From an uncultured Bacilli bacterium (GTDB lineage Bacteria > Bacillota_I > Bacilli_A > RF39 > UBA660): a stretch of 7,729 bases of DNA. Below, piece by piece: positions 1 to 6,325 of the stretch. The stretch lies in NCBI GenBank assembly GCA_910586425.1, contig CAJUHL010000078.1, forward strand, positions 1-7,729. The letters run 5' to 3'. Made by a program: the position numbers and the translations under genes. The first letter of the stretch is position 1; each line of letters opens with the position of its first letter. The notes under the pieces were generated by a model. That model was given only the letters and a program-made list of their open reading frames with translations. It was not told where the DNA came from and searched no databases.

Positions 1-145
1 ACAATAAAAAGATGGGTTTGTATTTGTATTTTTATAAAAAGTTGTAAACTGGTGATTTAGTGTTGAAGAAATAGAAATACCAAAAAATAAAATTCCAGAA
101 CTAGAAGATATATTTAGCAAGACTGTCGAATACAAAAAACGGCTA

Positions 146-877
146 ATGGATTATGAGAAAGAACTATCAAAATTTGAGGAAAATGGATATAAAGTTAGAT
201 TTAACAATAATTGCTATACTGTTTTAAAGGTAACAAAGACAAATAAGTTTGAGTCAATTTTAGAAGGACGATATATCGAAAAACTAAGTATTGATTCATT
301 GTATCAGGAAATCCAGCAAGAATTAAAGAATAGAATCGAGAAGGACTTTTTAGAGAATTATATAAATGACAAAGAAGCACAAACACTTATTTCTGATTTG
401 AGGAGTTATAAAAATGTTGACGCCAAAGTTCATGTTGGATATAAGAAAAAACGCAATAAGGATCAAGAACCTGGCATATATTTTGATTTGGAAATTTATA
501 ACGGAATCATTTATACTGAAAAATTAACACTTGAAAAAGATAAGTTTTTATGTGTTACAAAATCTGCAAAGCGAGAAATTGATAACTTTATAGAAAAATT
601 CAATACTGTCATTGATTTAGTTTCTCAGATAAATAATTGTAAAAATGGTTTTTGGAAAGCATCGTTAATTTTTAATTGTAATGGCGTTCTACGCTTGGAA
701 ATAGACCAAGTATATATTAATCCTTCTGAGTGGCACATGACAAAAGAACATATTGATTTATCAGAAGGTTACTTATCTTCTGATAAGAAATTGCGTAATG
801 CTTTAGTAAATAAAATGAAACTGGTAATGAAAAATATGGAACGATACGGTTATCGTGTAATGGAGGTGTGTCAGTAA
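146..877 (+). CDS. Unrecognised phage protein, true start uncertain
   Basis: I do not recognise this 243-residue protein. It is rich in Lys, Glu, Asn and Ile, has no signal peptide or membrane segment, and shows no catalytic motif I can name. The first ~45 residues look helical and charged; the middle (about 90-135) looks like beta strands. Its stop (TAA, 875-877) shares a base with the ATG of the polymerase gene, so the two are probably translationally coupled. The ATG at 146 has no Shine-Dalgarno sequence. The frame is open back to base 56 and encodes a plausible charged stretch (reading VEEIEIPKNK... from 62), but holds no ATG, GTG, TTG or CTG there; a TGA lies at 53-55. The real start is therefore either 146, a rare codon upstream, or in sequence lost by a frameshift or junction near base 55. 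Bases 1-55 show no supported gene. Position next to the polymerase suggests an accessory role, but this is inference only. Confidence 0.7.
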   Translation: MDYEKELSKFEENGYKVRFNNNCYTVLKVTKTNKFESILEGRYIEKLSIDSLYQEIQQELKNRIEKDFLENYINDKEAQTLISDLRSYKNVDAKVHVGYKKKRNKDQEPGIYFDLEIYNGIIYTEKLTLEKDKFLCVTKSAKREIDNFIEKFNTVIDLVSQINNCKNGFWKASLIFNCNGVLRLEIDQVYINPSEWHMTKEHIDLSEGYLSSDKKLRNALVNKMKLVMKNMERYGYRVMEVCQ

Positions 878-1641
878 TGAGAAATAATTTATACATCCCA
901 TCAATTGATGCCAAGGATTTGTACTTATCCAATAATTTTATCAAAAGCACTCCTTATGGGTATAAACTTACCCGTAAGGATGGTACTGATAATCTGGGGA
1001 AATATATTAATAGTTTTGATTACAGTTTAGACTTAATAGAACTGAGAGATGTGGCAAGAAAGGCATATGGCAAAAAAGATTCTTTGTCATTTGAATATAA
1101 AGGGAAAGAATATTCATCGAAAGTTGTAAACGTAACTTTTAAATATGCAGTCAAAGAGTTTAATAAGACCGCAAAAAACATTTATGTTAGAAATGGATAT
1201 AATTTAAGGGATTATGATTTAACTGATGGGTATGCTATTGATATAGATAGTAATGGCGAAAAGATTCTGGTAGCATTGAAAACAGATGAACCCATTTATA
1301 ATTCTGTAGACACTACTCTCCTCCCCTCTTATTTTGCGTGTACTTATGATAAAGAGAAAATGACATATACATATTTGTTGGTAAAGACAATAAAAACTGT
1401 AAAGTCGGCAAAATGGCTGAGAGAATGGTGTTATGGAAACGGATTTATCTGCAATGGTATTCATTATTGTCGATTCAAAAGGTCTAGCGGGTCAGCAAGA
1501 GTTGGAAAATGTCTGTTTATTGATAAACGTTTGTATCCTGATATGCATAAATCTGAACAATGTGGTTTAGATATAAAAAAGGTGACGAATTGGACATTGC
1601 TGCATTTGAAGCATATATATCACTGCCAACAAGCAGCATAA
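877..1641 (+). CDS. YonO-like RNA polymerase, N-terminal part (frame-0 product)
   Basis: ATG 877 lies 10 nt after GGAGG (862-866) and overlaps the previous stop; the in-frame GTG at 868 sits against the ribosome site and is less likely. Read without shifting, the product has 254 residues. Residues ~200-215 contain RSSGSARVGKCLFI, a block resembling conserved N-terminal motifs of single-chain YonO/RDR-type polymerases. The final 19 residues after Lys235 (VTNWTLL...) are His/Leu-rich and do not look like the rest. At that point the other frame takes over with sequence that continues the domain (KKGDELDIAAFEAYISL). So this ORF is probably either the short product of programmed -1 frameshifting, as with the gamma subunit of E. 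coli dnaX, or the 5' half of a gene broken by a one-base loss. Function of a free N-terminal fragment is unknown. Confidence 0.8.
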   Translation: MRNNLYIPSIDAKDLYLSNNFIKSTPYGYKLTRKDGTDNLGKYINSFDYSLDLIELRDVARKAYGKKDSLSFEYKGKEYSSKVVNVTFKYAVKEFNKTAKNIYVRNGYNLRDYDLTDGYAIDIDSNGEKILVALKTDEPIYNSVDTTLLPSYFACTYDKEKMTYTYLLVKTIKTVKSAKWLREWCYGNGFICNGIHYCRFKRSSGSARVGKCLFIDKRLYPDMHKSEQCGLDIKKVTNWTLLHLKHIYHCQQAA

Positions 1642-3722
1642 TAGACACACTTGAAATCCGCCCTGAAAATATACTTGTTGTTGATGACTGGACAAGTGTA
1701 TTTCATGATAATGCTGTGTGTACTGATCTGGATGAAGACGGATGGTTGAAGACAGAAGAAAAAGAAATGGAGATTTCTAATTCTATTTGGGATGGTCAGT
1801 CATTGATTGATTTTTCTCTGATGGGTAAATACCTTTCAAAAGGAATGCTATTATTGAGGAATAAGTTTTTTAAGTCATGTTGTTTCAATACGAACATCCA
1901 AAGGTTCTTTGAAGATAACAATATAACAAATGTTTCACAGTTAAAGGGGGAAACAATAGCCAAGGATATAAAAGATATAAAACTTATAACTACCCCATCC
2001 AGTATAAAATTTTATAAATTTGGAGATTTGAAAACGTGGTTAGAAAATATTTATCCGTTTTTTGGGATCGTAAAGCATGACAAAGACACACATTATTTTG
2101 GGGGCCGAATGGTTCAAGCTCATTACCAGCTTTTAAATACTTTACAGTTATCACAGGATGAAATTAAACATATTGTCAAAGATGGTTTGGATTATATCAA
2201 TTTGATTAATATTGATGTTGATGTTATGAGATACCACTTGAAATTCAGTGATACAGAAGATGATTCAGAATTTGAAGATGATAATATCATGAGGAATAAA
2301 AATGAGATTGTATATAAGCTATTGAATTATGACTGTGATTTTCATAAGACTCGTGTTTATTATGATTTCAAAAAGGATTTATGTCGTTCTTATTTAAGGA
2401 ATATGAAAAAGGGACACATTCTTTTGAACGGTACATATGCAACACTATTTGGTAATCCGTATGAAATGCTATTACAGTCAATAGGAAGATTTGACGGAAT
2501 ATCAATTCTTAAATCTGGCACAGTACACAACACAAGGTATCCTTATGGATGTGAAATCCTTGGAAGTCGTAGTCCACATGTCACGATTGGGAATATCCTA
2601 ATAACTAAGAATGTAGAGTGTGAAACAATTGACAGATATTTCAATCTTACATCAAATATCATTTGTATTAACAGCATTGAAGAAAATATACTGGAAAGAC
2701 TAAGTGGCGCAGATTTTGATAGCGATACTTTGCTTATTACAGATAATAAGATATTGATTGATTCCGCAAAAAAGAATTATCGTATCTTCAAAGTCCCAAC
2801 ACGTAATATAAATCCTCCAAAATCAAAAAGACACTATACACCTACTGACTTAGCTGATCTTGATGACAAAACAAGTAATAATAAGATTGGTGAAATTGTA
2901 AATCTGTCGCAAGAACTTAATTCATTACTATGGGATATGGTGTCCAAATCCAAACAATCTGTAGAAGAACAGTATGAACAGATAAAAGAAATATATTATG
3001 ATGTGTGCCAATTGGATGTTATGAGCAATATTGAAATAGATAAAGCCAAAAAAGAATATCCTATAGATACCACAAGGGAATTGAAACGAATGCGAAAGAA
3101 ATATGAGAACTTATTGACTGCATCTGATGGAAGAAAACGCACTCCATATTTTCTAGGATTTATTGCAGAAACAAAGAATTACAAGAATGTAGATAGAAAA
3201 GATTACCAGAAATATAATACCAGTATGGATTACCTTCACGCTTGTATTAACCAAAATCGTTCTAGCAAATCTATGGGAAGTGGTTTTTTGTCTGTGGCTG
3301 ATATATTTAGACCTAAAGATTTTGATAAAGATTTGGTAAACAAAAAGCAGGTCGCAAAAATAATCCATATGACAAACGAAACTTTAAATTACATAAAAAT
3401 GGTTTCGTGTAATCCATCTTTTTACGAAGATCGTTGCTGCTATAGGAATCGGGCAAGGATGGAATTATTATATGAAATTAATCGGATGAAGATCAGCCAA
3501 CATACAATGTATCGATTACTGAAAAGTTTAGAAAGTAAAGATAATTCATCTATTAAAAACTTACTATTTTATATTTTATTTAATTATAAAAATGAGATTT
3601 TAACCGACATATTGAATCAATATAATAGGGTTAATATATTTTTATGCGAGGATAAAAACGGAGAAATTGATGTGTATGGTTTTAAATATTTTAAAAAAAG
3701 TTCCCCCAAGGCAATTTTATAA
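1560..3722 (+). CDS. YonO-like single-chain RNA polymerase, catalytic part (-1 frame)
   Basis: This frame carries the catalytic region of a double-psi beta-barrel RNA polymerase. It is best read from the slip at 1581 rather than ATG 1560, which has no ribosome site and would start inside the domain. The joined protein has 948 residues. In that numbering I see EAYISL just after the junction, WDGQSLID at 305-312, GMLLLRNKFFK at 323-333, a GHILLNGTY..FGNPYEM block at about 513-531, RSPH at 565-568 and the metal-binding DxDxD motif as GADFDSD with Asp613, 615 and 617. The RSPH-to-DFDSD spacing resembles RxPxxH and NADFDGD of bacterial beta' and the SGxDLDGD region of eukaryotic RDRs. YonO of SPbeta (about 507 residues) is a phage DNA-dependent RNA polymerase with DFDGD. 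The Ser in place of Gly is unusual, and this protein is much longer. The likely role is transcription of phage late genes, by analogy to YonO. Template type (DNA or RNA) cannot be told from sequence. Confidence 0.8.
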   Translation: MWFRYKKGDELDIAAFEAYISLPTSSIIDTLEIRPENILVVDDWTSVFHDNAVCTDLDEDGWLKTEEKEMEISNSIWDGQSLIDFSLMGKYLSKGMLLLRNKFFKSCCFNTNIQRFFEDNNITNVSQLKGETIAKDIKDIKLITTPSSIKFYKFGDLKTWLENIYPFFGIVKHDKDTHYFGGRMVQAHYQLLNTLQLSQDEIKHIVKDGLDYINLINIDVDVMRYHLKFSDTEDDSEFEDDNIMRNKNEIVYKLLNYDCDFHKTRVYYDFKKDLCRSYLRNMKKGHILLNGTYATLFGNPYEMLLQSIGRFDGISILKSGTVHNTRYPYGCEILGSRSPHVTIGNILITKNVECETIDRYFNLTSNIICINSIEENILERLSGADFDSDTLLITDNKILIDSAKKNYRIFKVPTRNINPPKSKRHYTPTDLADLDDKTSNNKIGEIVNLSQELNSLLWDMVSKSKQSVEEQYEQIKEIYYDVCQLDVMSNIEIDKAKKEYPIDTTRELKRMRKKYENLLTASDGRKRTPYFLGFIAETKNYKNVDRKDYQKYNTSMDYLHACINQNRSSKSMGSGFLSVADIFRPKDFDKDLVNKKQVAKIIHMTNETLNYIKMVSCNPSFYEDRCCYRNRARMELLYEINRMKISQHTMYRLLKSLESKDNSSIKNLLFYILFNYKNEILTDILNQYNRVNIFLCEDKNGEIDVYGFKYFKKSSPKAIL
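1575..1581 (+). promoter_or_regulatory. Candidate -1 ribosomal frameshift slippery site (A AAA AAG)
   Basis: In the upstream frame the bases read ATA AAA AAG GTG, i.e. the X XXY YYZ heptamer A AAA AAG, the same type used by E. coli dnaX. A -1 slip gives AAA AAA GGT GAC GAA and joins the two polymerase frames exactly where conserved protein sequence changes frame. Possible stimulators are weak: TGCTGC (1598-1603) can pair with GCAGCA (1633-1638), starting 16 nt past the site, and I see no clear upstream Shine-Dalgarno-like enhancer. An A7-to-A6 deletion or a homopolymer sequencing error would look the same. Confidence 0.55.
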
Positions 3723-3761
3723 ATCCAAATTTTACGAGTACTACTCGGAAAATTTGGATTT
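3721..3761 (+). other. Long perfect hairpin overlapping polymerase stop codon
   Basis: AAATCCAAATTTT (3721-3733) pairs with AAAATTTGGATTT (3749-3761), and inside it CGAGT (3735-3739) pairs with ACTCG (3743-3747) around loop ACT, with one A/G mismatch between the stems. This gives an 18-bp stem that includes two bases of the TAA stop (3720-3722). There is no U-run after it (GCAGATAAGG), so it is not a standard intrinsic terminator. It could stabilise or process the polymerase mRNA, stop a non-host polymerase, or bind protein as DNA. Confidence 0.7.
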
Positions 3762-3802
3762 GCAGATAAGGATGCATTAAGGTAGGAATAAGAAAGGGTG
3801 AT

Positions 3803-4072
3803 ATTATAGTAAAATCTGAACTAATTCACGAGACATGGAAGACTATCGAAAGCAATATTGAAAAAAATAGTGTTGAAGATACAATTAACACTTTTATAAA
3901 TATTATTGGTAATGAAATAAGAAATGGACATGTAGTTAAAATTGAAGGACTAGGAAGATTCTGCTCATTTACAAAAAAAACAAAGGGGAAAAATATAAGC
4001 GATGGTTCCATTCAAGAAATCCCAGATGCTAAATATATACGTTTTATTCCTAGTTCCAAATTAAAGAAATAA
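3803..4072 (+). CDS. HU/IHF-like DNA-binding protein, non-standard start
   Basis: The frame encodes an ~88-residue protein of HU type: KSELIHETW at the N-terminus, a helical segment ending FINIIGNEIRNGH, then VVKIEGLGRFCSF, which matches the HU signature VxLxGFGxF, and a C-terminal Ile-Pro-Asp-Ala-Lys plus FIPSSKLKK tail like the usual PAxxxxxFxPxxxLK. The DNA-binding arm is shorter and less basic than in HU. The frame contains no ATG, GTG or TTG between the TAA at 3767-3769 and the start of the HU domain. A ribosome site AGAAAGGGTG (3791-3800) lies just upstream, so translation probably begins at ATT 3803 or ATA 3806; ATA stands where homologues would have the Met of MVKSELI. It follows the polymerase as HU-like yonN follows yonO in SPbeta. 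It may bend or package DNA for that polymerase (inference). A mutated start codon and an untranslated gene is the alternative. Confidence 0.75.
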   Translation: MIVKSELIHETWKTIESNIEKNSVEDTINTFINIIGNEIRNGHVVKIEGLGRFCSFTKKTKGKNISDGSIQEIPDAKYIRFIPSSKLKK

Positions 4073-4089
4073 AATTTATTTTCTATTCT

Positions 4090-4560
4090 ATTTTATTTTG
4101 TCACTTACGGGATTTGCAACCGCTGTCCTGTTGAATAAATATTTTTTCGTCTAAGATATGGCTATAAGTTAGTTGGGATGATGCCATATTAAAAACTTAC
4201 GAAACGTGATGAAACCAGTTAAGGCTCCCATCCGAGACTGTACGGATTCGTTGCTCTGGAAGTAACTTTTAAATTTAACCTATGGGTTTTATTATAAGAG
4301 GCGTTTATAAGGAGTATTTTGAGATTTATTTCTTTTCAGTTTTATTTCTCATTTCTAACACAGGTGACGGTGCTGCTATTTTAGCGGTATCGTCATTTGT
4401 TCTTTTAACTATTATAGCGGAGTGACGAGCAAAGGAAGTTCACTTGGTTCATACCCAAGAGTATGCAGGATCGTGTCCTGTCTCCGCAATCTTTTGTCTG
4501 TTTAGTACAAACAGTCCTCCGTTGCTAGGCTCATCGTCAATAGCCCACAAATTGTAAAAT
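4090..4560 (+). ncRNA. Candidate large structured RNA, boundaries approximate
   Basis: Between the HU gene and the next ORF are 533 bases with no convincing gene but many stems. They include GATATGGC/GCCATATT (4155-4162 with 4183-4190), ATCCG/CGGAT near 4230-4250, AACC/GGTT near 4280, and an 18-bp stem (4360-4377 with 4383-4400) kept intact by several G-U pairs. There is also a multibranch array closed by GCGGAG (4417-4422) with CTCCGC (4482-4487), containing CATAC/GTATG and CAGGA/TCCTG. CTGTTT/AAACAG (4498-4514) and GGCT/AGCC (4528-4545) follow. G-U pairs that preserve long stems on this strand point to RNA and to the + orientation. Large ornate RNAs such as GOLLD and ROOL occur in phages of Firmicutes and have this size, but I cannot match this sequence to either. 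It might also be a long leader of the downstream genes. Confidence 0.55.
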
Positions 4561-4605
4561 ATATTATGGTTTAAATAAAAATTATATTCATGAAAGGAAA
4601 ATTTT

Positions 4606-4839
4606 ATGGCAAAAAGCAAACTCTCTTTTAAAAGAAATATCACTGATAAACTTTCTGTAAAAGGTGTTTTATCGGAAGATGGAACATTTATTACTTATAC
4701 AGATGAAAATGATGTGGAACAAGATGTAAAGGTATCTGATTTACTTAAAGCATTCATTAATCAACCTATTGAATTTGGTGTGAGCCTTAAATCGGATGAG
4801 GATTTAGATTTGATTACATCAGAAGAAGCTGATGAATAG
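4606..4839 (+). CDS. Small acidic phage protein, YonK-like by position
   Basis: A 77-residue protein starting at ATG 4606 with AAAGG eight bases upstream. The N-terminus is basic (MAKSKLSFKRN). The rest is acidic: a strand-like region (ITDKLSVKGVLSEDGTFITY), a short helix (VSDLLKAFINQPI), another strand (EFGVSLKSDEDLDL) and a Glu/Asp tail. No membrane segment or catalytic motif is visible. It lies eight bases before the phosphoesterase gene, so the two are surely one operon. Short proteins with this strand-helix-strand layout occur near the YonO-type polymerase in SPbeta (YonK), and gene order fits, but similarity to YonK is my recollection of layout, not an alignment. Function is unknown; an acidic partner of a nucleic-acid enzyme is one guess. 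Confidence 0.75.
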   Translation: MAKSKLSFKRNITDKLSVKGVLSEDGTFITYTDENDVEQDVKVSDLLKAFINQPIEFGVSLKSDEDLDLITSEEADE

Positions 4840-4846
4840 AAAGTAG

Positions 4847-6055
4847 GTGACTATTCTGTTTGATACAACCAGAAAAGAAACTGAAAATGAATTTCAATAC
4901 CTATGGAGATTAGGACAGGCAAAAGACTCTGGATTATTAGATATTGATTGGAATGGTATTGCTGACCTTATGAATAAGTATTTTGGTGATCCAGATAAGC
5001 CTTATTCAGAGGCAGCTTGGCGAAAGCCATACCAGCAAGCAAAGAAATTTATGGAAGCTGGTGTTTTTAACAAACTCAGTGAAGACGAGTATTTTAAAGA
5101 ATTACGCATTCAGAAACAAGAAATTCAAAAAGAAAAAAGGAAACTCTATGACGAAAGACTTGATATCAATCGTAGACTCAGGGAAGAATCACGGTTAGAA
5201 ACCACCATAGAAAAATTTGAGGAAATGTTATCTAATGTTGCATCTGATAGATATGTAACATACTCTCACACCATTTTAGATAGTGAAAACGATATGATTG
5301 TATGTTTATCTGATCTTCATATAGGCGCAACATATTATGGTTTTGACGGCACATATGATTCCTTAATTGCAAAAGAACGATTAGAAAAGTATTTATCTGA
5401 AATTATTGAAATTCAGAAAACACATAATGCAGAAAACTGTGTTTGCTTATTACTTGGCGACTTAATTAGCGGCTCCATACATAAAACCATTTCTGTTACT
5501 AATAAAGAAAATGTTATTGAACAAGTAAAACTTGCTTGTGAATATATTTCTGATTTTGTATATGAATTGGGCAAACATTTTAAAACTGTTGAATTACGTG
5601 GGGTATCAGGAAACCATAGCCGTCTTGAGGACAAAGAAGATGCTTTGCTTGGCGAACGTTTGGATACTCTTATTTTATGTTTTATCAAGTCAATGCTTAA
5701 AAATGTTGAAAATATTTCTGTTATTGATGAAGATATTGATGATACATTATCTACATTCTTTGTACGTGATAGGCTATATTTTGGAGTGCATGGAGATTTT
5801 GACAGTACAAGTGATACATCAATTTCCAAATTAATATTATGGGCAAAAATGACTCCATATTGTGTTATTTGCGGACATAAACATTATCCTGCAATAACTG
5901 ATGTCTCTGGAATTAAAGTTGTACAATCTGGAAGTCTCGGAGGAAGTGGTGATGAATATACCAGACAAAAACGACTTACTGAAAAACCGTCGCAAACAGT
6001 ATTGGTAGTAAATGACAAGGGAATTAAGTGTTGTTATCCCATTGAGTTAGATTAA
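4847..6055 (+). CDS. Calcineurin-like metallophosphoesterase with N-terminal HTH-like and coiled-coil region
   Basis: The C-terminal two thirds carry the full metallophosphoesterase motif set: SDLHIG (Asp156, His158), LLGDL (Gly204, Asp205), SGNH (Asn256, His257), VHGD (His315-Asp317) and CGHKH (Gly343, His344, His346). These bind two metal ions and hydrolyse phosphoester bonds, often in nucleic acids or nucleotides; the substrate here is not evident. Residues ~15-75 look like a helix-turn-helix fold (WRLGQAKDSG... DWNGIADLMNK... WRKPYQQAKKF), and residues ~80-130 form a charged Lys/Glu/Arg helix, probably a coiled coil, so DNA or protein tethering is likely. The protein is predicted to be cytosolic. 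The GTG at 4847 overlaps the apparent ribosome site TAGGTGA (4844-4850). ATT 4853 or CTG 4856 are better spaced and would give a start reading (M)LFD or (M)FD. The order after the YonO-like polymerase fits SPbeta yonJ as I recall it. Confidence 0.9.
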   Translation: MTILFDTTRKETENEFQYLWRLGQAKDSGLLDIDWNGIADLMNKYFGDPDKPYSEAAWRKPYQQAKKFMEAGVFNKLSEDEYFKELRIQKQEIQKEKRKLYDERLDINRRLREESRLETTIEKFEEMLSNVASDRYVTYSHTILDSENDMIVCLSDLHIGATYYGFDGTYDSLIAKERLEKYLSEIIEIQKTHNAENCVCLLLGDLISGSIHKTISVTNKENVIEQVKLACEYISDFVYELGKHFKTVELRGVSGNHSRLEDKEDALLGERLDTLILCFIKSMLKNVENISVIDEDIDDTLSTFFVRDRLYFGVHGDFDSTSDTSISKLILWAKMTPYCVICGHKHYPAITDVSGIKVVQSGSLGGSGDEYTRQKRLTEKPSQTVLVVNDKGIKCCYPIELD

Positions 6056-6085
6056 GTATTCCCAAACGTCTTTAACAATGGGATA
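6035..6085 (+). repeat. 10-bp inverted repeat spanning the phosphoesterase stop codon
   Basis: TATCCCATTG (6035-6044) and CAATGGGATA (6076-6085) are perfect complements with 31 bases between them, including the TAA stop (6053-6055). TAGTGG (6084-6089) can also pair with CCACTA (6122-6127), and CGCTT/AAGCG (6132-6136 with 6142-6146) forms a further hairpin. The ~120 bases before the next ORF are therefore folded in RNA. There is no U-run, so this is not an intrinsic terminator. Confidence 0.55.
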
Positions 6086-6175
6086 GTGGGTGCAGGTTCA
6101 CATCCATTAGTCGTAAATATACCACTACAAACGCTTATATGAAGCGATGAATTACTAATTTCATGCGGAGGATTT

Positions 6176-6325
6176 ATGAATAAATTTTTATACTATATAA
6201 AACAACTACTGCCACTAAAATATTACTCAAAGTACAGTCTCCAGAATGGAGAAAAGAAACTCGCCATCTGGAGACAGTGGTTTGGTAAGCCATTTGAGAT
6301 CCAACATTTTACCTTAGCAGATTAA
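6176..6325 (+). CDS. Small 49-residue protein, unknown function
   Basis: ATG 6176 has a strong GGAGG (6166-6170 region) at close spacing, after a leader hairpin in which ATGAATT and AATTTCAT pair. The product starts with a hydrophobic-basic stretch (MNKFLYYIKQLLPLKYYSKY) followed by a compact segment with NGEKKLAIWRQWFGKPF and an acidic end. Tyr and Trp content is high. The N-terminus might lie on a membrane surface, but it is too polar for a clear transmembrane helix. The stop (6323-6325) overlaps the stop of the zinc-ribbon gene on the other strand. I do not recognise the family. Confidence 0.65.
   Translation: MNKFLYYIKQLLPLKYYSKYSLQNGEKKLAIWRQWFGKPFEIQHFTLAD

Noticed and set aside
4552..4580. 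Sigma-A promoter before the small acidic gene (TTGTAA at 4552)
   Set aside because: At 17-base spacing the -10 position reads ATAAAA, and the whole stretch is so AT-rich that such matches are expected by chance.
4073..4605. Group I or group II self-splicing intron in the long gap
   Set aside because: I saw no intron-encoded protein, no recognisable domain V or P7/G-site motif, and the gap lies between genes rather than within one.
4449..4643. 64-residue minus-strand frame in the long intergenic region
   Set aside because: It runs through the stems of the candidate RNA and into the next gene's start, has no ribosome site and no recognisable protein feature.
5413..5829. 138-residue open frame on the minus strand inside the phosphoesterase gene
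   Set aside because: It is wholly antisense to a gene with complete catalytic motifs, has no ribosome site, and its protein has no recognisable features.
5532..5834. 100-residue + frame inside the phosphoesterase gene
   Set aside because: It is an out-of-frame shadow of a well-supported gene; its hydrophobic composition is due to the frame shift.
6095..6115. GGTTCACATCC resembling a tRNA T-loop, suggesting a tRNA gene after the phosphoesterase
   Set aside because: The flanking bases do not form a T-stem, and no acceptor, D or anticodon arms can be found upstream.
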